A DNA stretch of 42,682 nt. It comes from a virus. Below are positions 38,415-42,682 of this stretch, piece after piece. Position numbers and translations under genes: made by a program. Below the pieces are notes generated by a model. That model was not told where the DNA came from. It ran no database searches and saw nothing but the letters and a program-made list of their open reading frames with translations. The stretch's first letter is position 1. The number at the start of each line of letters is the position of its first letter. The DNA lies in IMG/VR virus record IMGVR_UViG_3300031576_000122, positions 1-42,682 of that record. One strand, 5' to 3'.

Positions 38415-40580
38415 ATGGCCTCGCACACACTCTTCCCGAACCGTGCCCGCGAGCTGCCCGTGCAGGAGAAGATCGAGCGCGATCTGCTGCCCGCACTCTC
38501 CCGCATCCGTACCGAGCGCGCGATCATGCGCGAGCGCTGGCTGCGGTACTACCGCATCTTCGATTCCACGCCCGACCAAGAACGCTACCATGGCCGCATC
38601 CAGAGCTACATTCCCGTTGGCCGCCGCCTGATTGAGAATTGGGTGCAGAAGGTCAAGCGGGACCTCTTCCCGACCGATGACGTGTTCGGGGTCGAGGCGC
38701 TTCGCGATAGCGATCGCGACCGCGCGCTGGCCGCGAAAGCTCTCCTGCGCACGTTCTTCGAGAAGTACACGCAGGTGCGCCGCCAGTCCACGCCGTTCCT
38801 GCGCCAGCTCGTCACCTATGGCAGCTCTCCCGTGCACGTCACGTGGAAGTTTGATCAGTGCACGCTCGACGTGTTGGAGAACGTGCTCGAAGATGGCCGC
38901 GTGACAGAAAAGACGGTGAAGCGCCAGCGCGAACTGATCCGCTACATCGGCCCGACATTCCGCGTCGTGGATCTGTTTGCCTGGTATGCCTGGCCAGTGA
39001 CCGTAACGAATGTGCTCGATCTCTCACTCATGTTCGAGGACATGCTGATCGAACGCCAGCGGGTACTCGATCTTGCACGCACGCCCATCTCCGCGAAGCG
39101 TCCCGAACTGGGCATGCAGTGGGAGAATGCCGACCGCGTGCTCGAATCCATGGCCAAGGCCGCGGAAGCAGCACAGGCGTCTTCTACGCGTGACGCGAAG
39201 GACAAATTCAACGCACTCCGCCGCCGGCTCAACGACAAGGGCTTCACGATGCGCTTCGAAGGGAGCGATCCCGCACGCGTGACGGATGTAACGGATGTCT
39301 ACTGGCGTACGCGGTTCGAGGATGACGACTGCGTTGACTGGTGGCGGGTCACGATCGCGCAGGACGACGTTCCCGTCCGTGTGCAGCGGAACCCGTTCTG
39401 GCACGGGATGCCTCCGTGGCTCTGCGGCAAGTTTGTGGAAGTGCAAAACGAGTTCTACGGCCGCGGACTGCCCGAGACGTTCGATCGACTGCAGTACTTT
39501 CTGAACGACGTGGCCAATCAGGCGTCGGACGCGCTCGTCTGGAGCATGAATCCCATTGCCGTGGTGGACTCGTACCGCGTGCAGGACGTGGACTCGATCC
39601 GCATGCGCCCCGGTGCCCGTTGGCTCGCCGATCCTGCTGGCGTGAGTTTCACCGAACCCCCGAAGGAGAGTGCGACTGTAGGCTTTGCCGCGGTCGGGCA
39701 GATCATTGCCCTCATGAACGATACGGCGAACGTCGCGCCGTTCCTCGGCCCCAGTCCCGCGGGCAAGGGGCGCGGACGTGCTGCGAGCACAGCCACGGGC
39801 GCGCAGATCCTACTCAGCGAGTCGCTCCTGCAAATTCGGGACGTGGTAGAAAACTTGGAAGATCAGGTCTACACGCCGTTTCTGCGCATGTCGCATGCCC
39901 TTGCCATGCAGTGCATGTCGAAGGCCATGATCTTGAAGGTTACGGGCATCGAGGGCGTGTCGTTCGTCGAGCGGCGCATCTCTCCAGAGGACATTGCGGG
40001 TGACTTCGAGTTCCGCTGGCTCGGCAGCACGACCAACGTGAACCATCAGGTGCGGGCGCAGCAGATGGTGAACTTCCTGCAGATGGTTGCCCGCATCCCG
40101 CCTGAGGTCCTGCAGGCGCAGGGCATTCAGATTGACTTGGGTTTTATCCTGCGCGCGATCTGGGAAGATGGATTCTCGCTGCGGGACGGGGACCGCATCA
40201 TCAAGAACACGAATCAGGTGAAGGCCATCGATGCCCGCATCGAGAATGACCTCTTCCGTGCAGGACGTGGCGCGGAAGTAGACGTCTCACCCATCGACGA
40301 TGACCGCCAGCATATCGAGATTCATCGCGACCTGCTCTTTGATCGAAAGCTCGATGAACAGGCCCGCGTGGACGTGGCCGCGCACATTCAGGCGCACGTG
40401 GCCGCAGCGATGGCCAAAGTCATCATGCAGCAGCAGGCCGAGCAGCAGCAGATGCTGGCCGCGCCCAACGGAAGTACGCCGGGTGTGCCCGCACCAGCGA
40501 ACCCAGGACGCCCCGACCAGAGCACGGGTTTCGATGAGCTCTTGCGCGGGCTCCCGCGTGGGGGTATGGGAGGGACGTGA
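38415..40580 (+). CDS. Portal protein
   Basis: 721 aa, the size of SU10/N4-like portals. The N-terminus is helical (KIERDLLPALSRIRTERAIM) then SYIPVGRRLIENWVQKVKRD, followed by the wing and stem domains with WRVTIAQDDVPVRVQRNPFW near 310 and YGRGLPETFDRLQYFLNDVA near 350. QILLSESLLQIRDVVENLED near 465 fits the crown region. The C-terminus is Gln/Pro-rich. Forms the head vertex that carries the packaging motor; adaptor and nozzle genes lie in the same layout downstream in the circle. Confidence 0.85.
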   Translation: MASHTLFPNRARELPVQEKIERDLLPALSRIRTERAIMRERWLRYYRIFDSTPDQERYHGRIQSYIPVGRRLIENWVQKVKRDLFPTDDVFGVEALRDSDRDRALAAKALLRTFFEKYTQVRRQSTPFLRQLVTYGSSPVHVTWKFDQCTLDVLENVLEDGRVTEKTVKRQRELIRYIGPTFRVVDLFAWYAWPVTVTNVLDLSLMFEDMLIERQRVLDLARTPISAKRPELGMQWENADRVLESMAKAAEAAQASSTRDAKDKFNALRRRLNDKGFTMRFEGSDPARVTDVTDVYWRTRFEDDDCVDWWRVTIAQDDVPVRVQRNPFWHGMPPWLCGKFVEVQNEFYGRGLPETFDRLQYFLNDVANQASDALVWSMNPIAVVDSYRVQDVDSIRMRPGARWLADPAGVSFTEPPKESATVGFAAVGQIIALMNDTANVAPFLGPSPAGKGRGRAASTATGAQILLSESLLQIRDVVENLEDQVYTPFLRMSHALAMQCMSKAMILKVTGIEGVSFVERRISPEDIAGDFEFRWLGSTTNVNHQVRAQQMVNFLQMVARIPPEVLQAQGIQIDLGFILRAIWEDGFSLRDGDRIIKNTNQVKAIDARIENDLFRAGRGAEVDVSPIDDDRQHIEIHRDLLFDRKLDEQARVDVAAHIQAHVAAAMAKVIMQQQAEQQQMLAAPNGSTPGVPAPANPGRPDQSTGFDELLRGLPRGGMGGT

Positions 40581-41191
40581 TGCGGCTACTTCTAGGCTTC
40601 TTGCTAGGCACTATGCTAGCTACCGCGCTCTCTCTGAACGCTGTGGACAGCCCATTCCTCTTCGAGAATGGCAACGTCGTCCTCGATGGGCATGACTTCA
40701 TCGTGCGGAACGGCAACGTCATCATCGGCGATGCGACCGTGTCCGGTGTCCACAACCTGGCTGTGGGCAGTGGGCACGTTCTTCTTGGCGGGAGCAATGT
40801 CGCGTTTGGCGAGGGCCATTATCTCGTGGGTGACGAGAACGTCGCGCTCGGTGGGAAGCAGCACTACCTCTCGGGAACGTATTTTGCCGCACTCGGCGGA
40901 TACCGGTCGCAGATCTCCGACACGGCACAGTACGCTACCATCGCCGGCGGGATCTTGAATCGCATCATAGGTGGCTCGTACGGCACGATCGCTGGCGGGT
41001 ATCAGAACCTGTCCACGGGATCGTACACGTTCCAAGGCGGCGGGAACCATAGCCACGCGACGGGGACGCTTGCCGTGACGCTGAACGGCCTCTTTGGGCG
41101 GGCGAGTGCCGCACGCGCAACGGCGATCGGTGGTTACAACCCCGTTGCCGACGAGCGGGACGAGATCACGCTCGGTGCGCCGCTCCCGTAG
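40580..41191 (+). CDS. Exported YadA-head-like trimeric adhesin
   Basis: 203 aa from ATG 40580 (GGAGGG upstream, overlapping the portal stop by 1 nt). Signal peptide RLLLGFLLGTMLATALSLN. Residues 42-185 are short repeats (NLAVGSGHVLLGGSNVAFG, ALGGYRSQISDTAQYATIAG and GSYGTIAGGYQNLSTGS) like the left-handed beta-roll of YadA/Hia head domains. No membrane anchor or barrel follows. The signal-peptide codons contain three CTAG sites exactly 12 nt apart (40592, 40604, 40616). A phage-encoded trimeric adhesin next to the portal is unusual. Confidence 0.7.
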   Translation: MRLLLGFLLGTMLATALSLNAVDSPFLFENGNVVLDGHDFIVRNGNVIIGDATVSGVHNLAVGSGHVLLGGSNVAFGEGHYLVGDENVALGGKQHYLSGTYFAALGGYRSQISDTAQYATIAGGILNRIIGGSYGTIAGGYQNLSTGSYTFQGGGNHSHATGTLAVTLNGLFGRASAARATAIGGYNPVADERDEITLGAPLP

Positions 41192-41200
41192 GAGCATGCC

Positions 41201-41392
41201 ATGCCGCTTCCCCGTGTGCCAAAAGGGCCTACAGCGAAACGGAAGATCCACACGGTCTTGCGTGAATTCAAAGCAGGCGCACTGCGTTCTGGTTCTGGGA
41301 GCAAGGTGACGAGCAAGAAACAGGCCGTAGCTATCGCGCTCAGCAAAGCGCGACGCGCGCGGGGAGGGCCGCATGGCAGGAAAAAGAGGTAA
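41201..41392 (+). CDS. DUF6496-like small basic protein
   Basis: 63 aa, Arg/Lys-rich. The block SKVTSKKQAVAIALSKARRA is the pattern of a small phage family (DUF6496) in structural clusters. GGAGCATGCC precedes the ATG. Could be a nucleic-acid-bound packaging or scaffold-related factor. Function unknown. Confidence 0.65.
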   Translation: MPLPRVPKGPTAKRKIHTVLREFKAGALRSGSGSKVTSKKQAVAIALSKARRARGGPHGRKKR

Positions 41393-41504
41393 ACGGGTGA
41401 GCACGCCAAAGAAACGCGCGCCCAAGAGCACGAAGACGGTTGCGAAGACTCGCGGCGGGAAGCGCACCGTAGACAGAAAGCACGACGCGTTCGGGGATCT
41501 CTAG
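41373..41504 (+). CDS. Very basic 43-residue protein
   Basis: 43 aa from ATG 41373, with GGGGAGGG upstream. Nearly all Lys, Arg, Thr and Ser (STPKKRAPKSTKTVAKTRGG). Overlaps the previous gene by 20 nt. Likely DNA- or RNA-binding, as its charge suggests. No family recognised. Confidence 0.5.
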   Translation: MAGKRGKRVSTPKKRAPKSTKTVAKTRGGKRTVDRKHDAFGDL

Positions 41505-41534
41505 TCGTGGCGAGTCCCGCGACGGATGTAGCGC

Positions 41535-41834
41535 ATGGACGAGCGCGAGCAGCAGGAGCTGCAAACCCTGCTCCGTTCCCGGTACTGGAAATGGACGCAG
41601 GCATACTTGCTCGCTCGCCGCGAGGCACTGTTCCAACACGAGAGCAAGAGTACGGAAGACCTCTGGCGTCGAGAGGGCGCGCTCCAAGAAGTGAACCGGC
41701 TTCTCCGCGCGCCTCAACTTGTGCTAGAGTGGTACCGCAAGCAGAAGAAACCTAGTGATCTAGGTAACGAGTACATCGCCGATGGCGAGGCCGGCGCAAC
41801 AGCCATGCCGCATGGGCCAGCACTATTCGAGTGA
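41535..41834 (+). CDS. Hypothetical protein before scaffold
   Basis: 99 aa. N-terminal half is helical and charged (RYWKWTQAYLLARREALFQH), the C-terminus acidic. A short palindrome CCTAG/CTAGG (41751-41764) lies in its codons. Weak ribosome site. Probably an assembly factor. No family recognised. Confidence 0.6.
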   Translation: MDEREQQELQTLLRSRYWKWTQAYLLARREALFQHESKSTEDLWRREGALQEVNRLLRAPQLVLEWYRKQKKPSDLGNEYIADGEAGATAMPHGPALFE

Positions 41835-41882
41835 TGGTCCTGCACCACGCACGCGACAGCGGAAATGTCGCATGAGGGACTC

Positions 41883-42569
41883 ATGGCAGAGGAGCAGGTG
41901 AAGGATACGGGAAGCGCCACGCAGGGCGACACGCAGCCCGAGAAAGCTGCCCCGCCCCGCGAGGAGATGGTGCCGAAGAAGCGTCTGGACGAGACGATGG
42001 AGCGGCTGCGTCAGATGGAGCTGACGCTCCAAGCATTGCAGACGAATGCACAACGTACGCAGGCACCGGCGACGGGAAGCCCCGATGACATCGCCACGAT
42101 CGCGCAGGCGATGGGCATGGAACAGGGTGACGTCGAGACATGGGATCGGTTCTTCAACCTGCTGCTCACCCGCAATGCGAAGCCGTATGTAAATGCACTC
42201 GGCACGCTCGCAGACGGCTTCGATGAGATCAAGACGCGTACGGCCATCAAGGACTATGGAGACTTCGAGCAGCTGATCCAGCACGAGCGAGAGACCGCGG
42301 CACGTAATGCGAAGTACCTTTCCCGCGAGGAGGCGTACCACATCGTGCGGTCGCGGAACTTGGAGAAGATCCTGGAGAAAGAGCGGGCAGCGGTAGCAGG
42401 GCGGCAGCAAGCGGATGAGCAAGCCCACGCGGTTGAGGGCGAGCAGTCCATTTCCACGCCCGGTCCTACGCATGCCGCAGAGCCATTCCGTATTCCAAGC
42501 CGGGAAGCATTCTCGCGACTCTCGTTCGAAGAGCAAGAGAAGGTGCTCGACAAAGCGGGAGCGTTCTAG
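41883..42569 (+). CDS. Scaffold protein
   Basis: 228 aa from ATG 41883 (GAGGG 5 nt upstream; an in-frame ATG at 41865 is also possible). Charged, low in aromatic residues. Residues 25-60 are a predicted coiled coil (RLDETMERLRQMELTLQALQ), with a helical middle (GDFEQLIQHERETAARNAKY) and a C-terminal helix with SFEEQEKVLDKAGAF. That C-terminus is repeated at 1-55. Immediately before the capsid gene, as expected for a scaffold. Confidence 0.8.
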   Translation: MAEEQVKDTGSATQGDTQPEKAAPPREEMVPKKRLDETMERLRQMELTLQALQTNAQRTQAPATGSPDDIATIAQAMGMEQGDVETWDRFFNLLLTRNAKPYVNALGTLADGFDEIKTRTAIKDYGDFEQLIQHERETAARNAKYLSREEAYHIVRSRNLEKILEKERAAVAGRQQADEQAHAVEGEQSISTPGPTHAAEPFRIPSREAFSRLSFEEQEKVLDKAGAF

Positions 42570-42682
42570 CTCCTGAAGGTAGAAAAACATGTCATCGGCA
42601 CTAGAGACAAATCTTGCGACATCGCAAACACTCGCAGCGGACCTTGTTCCGTTGCACATCAGAGAGCGACTCCTCCAAATCG
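42515..42682. repeat. Terminal redundancy, right copy
   Basis: Second copy of the 168-base overlap. It includes the last codons of the scaffold gene and the first 92 bases of a second capsid gene start (ATG at 42589). The T at 42592 changes capsid codon 2 from Pro to Ser relative to the left copy, so the two copies come from different genomes in the population or one carries an error. Confidence 0.9.

Noticed and set aside
1-42682. CRISPR array, tRNA or rRNA genes
   Set aside because: No regular spacer-repeat array, no cloverleaf and no rRNA-like sequence were found by reading; a tRNA search program was not run.

Overview
This window looks like one complete, circularly closed genome of a short-tailed (podovirus-type) double-stranded DNA phage. 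The first 168 bases recur at the end (42515-42682) with one mismatch, so the unique length is about 42,514 bp. The virion set is a SU10/N4-like one: an N4-gp56-type major capsid protein, a 721-aa portal, an adaptor and nozzle pair, a scaffold, and a run of Ala/Gly-rich internal (ejection) proteins. There is no tape measure, sheath, RNA polymerase or integrase. The host is probably a Gram-negative bacterium related to Myxococcota/deltaproteobacteria. This is inferred mainly from two myxobacterial-type cysteine-rich repeats in one exported phage protein, and it is not proven.

Layout. 1-13.5 kb (+): end of scaffold, capsid, two small proteins, adaptor, nozzle, a fibre-like protein, a GNAT acetyltransferase, five internal virion proteins, an M15 peptidase endolysin, a membrane coiled-coil protein, a holin-like gene with an apparent frameshift, and a Cys-rich exported protein. 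13.5-24.4 kb (-): the early/replication operon, transcribed leftward. It holds an XRE regulator, a Cas4-like nuclease, a Sak4-like ATPase, two small paralogous proteins, a DUF669/SSB-like protein with a zinc finger, a ribbon-helix-helix protein, a uracil-DNA glycosylase/exonuclease/family A polymerase fusion, a DUF3987-like helicase, two small exported or anchored Cys proteins and an excisionase-like HTH protein. 24.4-25.7 kb: 1.3 kb of noncoding DNA with iteron-like repeats, an ACT microsatellite, a 19-bp inverted repeat and several palindromes; it is the best candidate for origin and control region. 25.7-42.6 kb (+): a LuxR-type regulator, small terminase, a large terminase split into two genes about 1.3 kb apart, a long cassette of fibre-like proteins with Sec signal peptides, portal, small basic proteins and scaffold.

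Three things stand out. First, the terminase ATPase and nuclease are separate genes with four small genes between them. Second, at least seven rightward genes between portal and terminase (30.0-41.2 kb) encode beta-rich, LamG-like, YadA-like or disulfide-rich proteins that start with export signals, which is unusual for a tailed phage. Third, eight 20-nt hairpins (8-bp stem, 4-nt loop) sit just after stop codons of rightward genes, nearly all followed by GGA; their stem sequences differ while pairing is kept, which points to a selected RNA structure of unknown function.

All functional names rest on reading motifs in the translated sequence; no database search was run.
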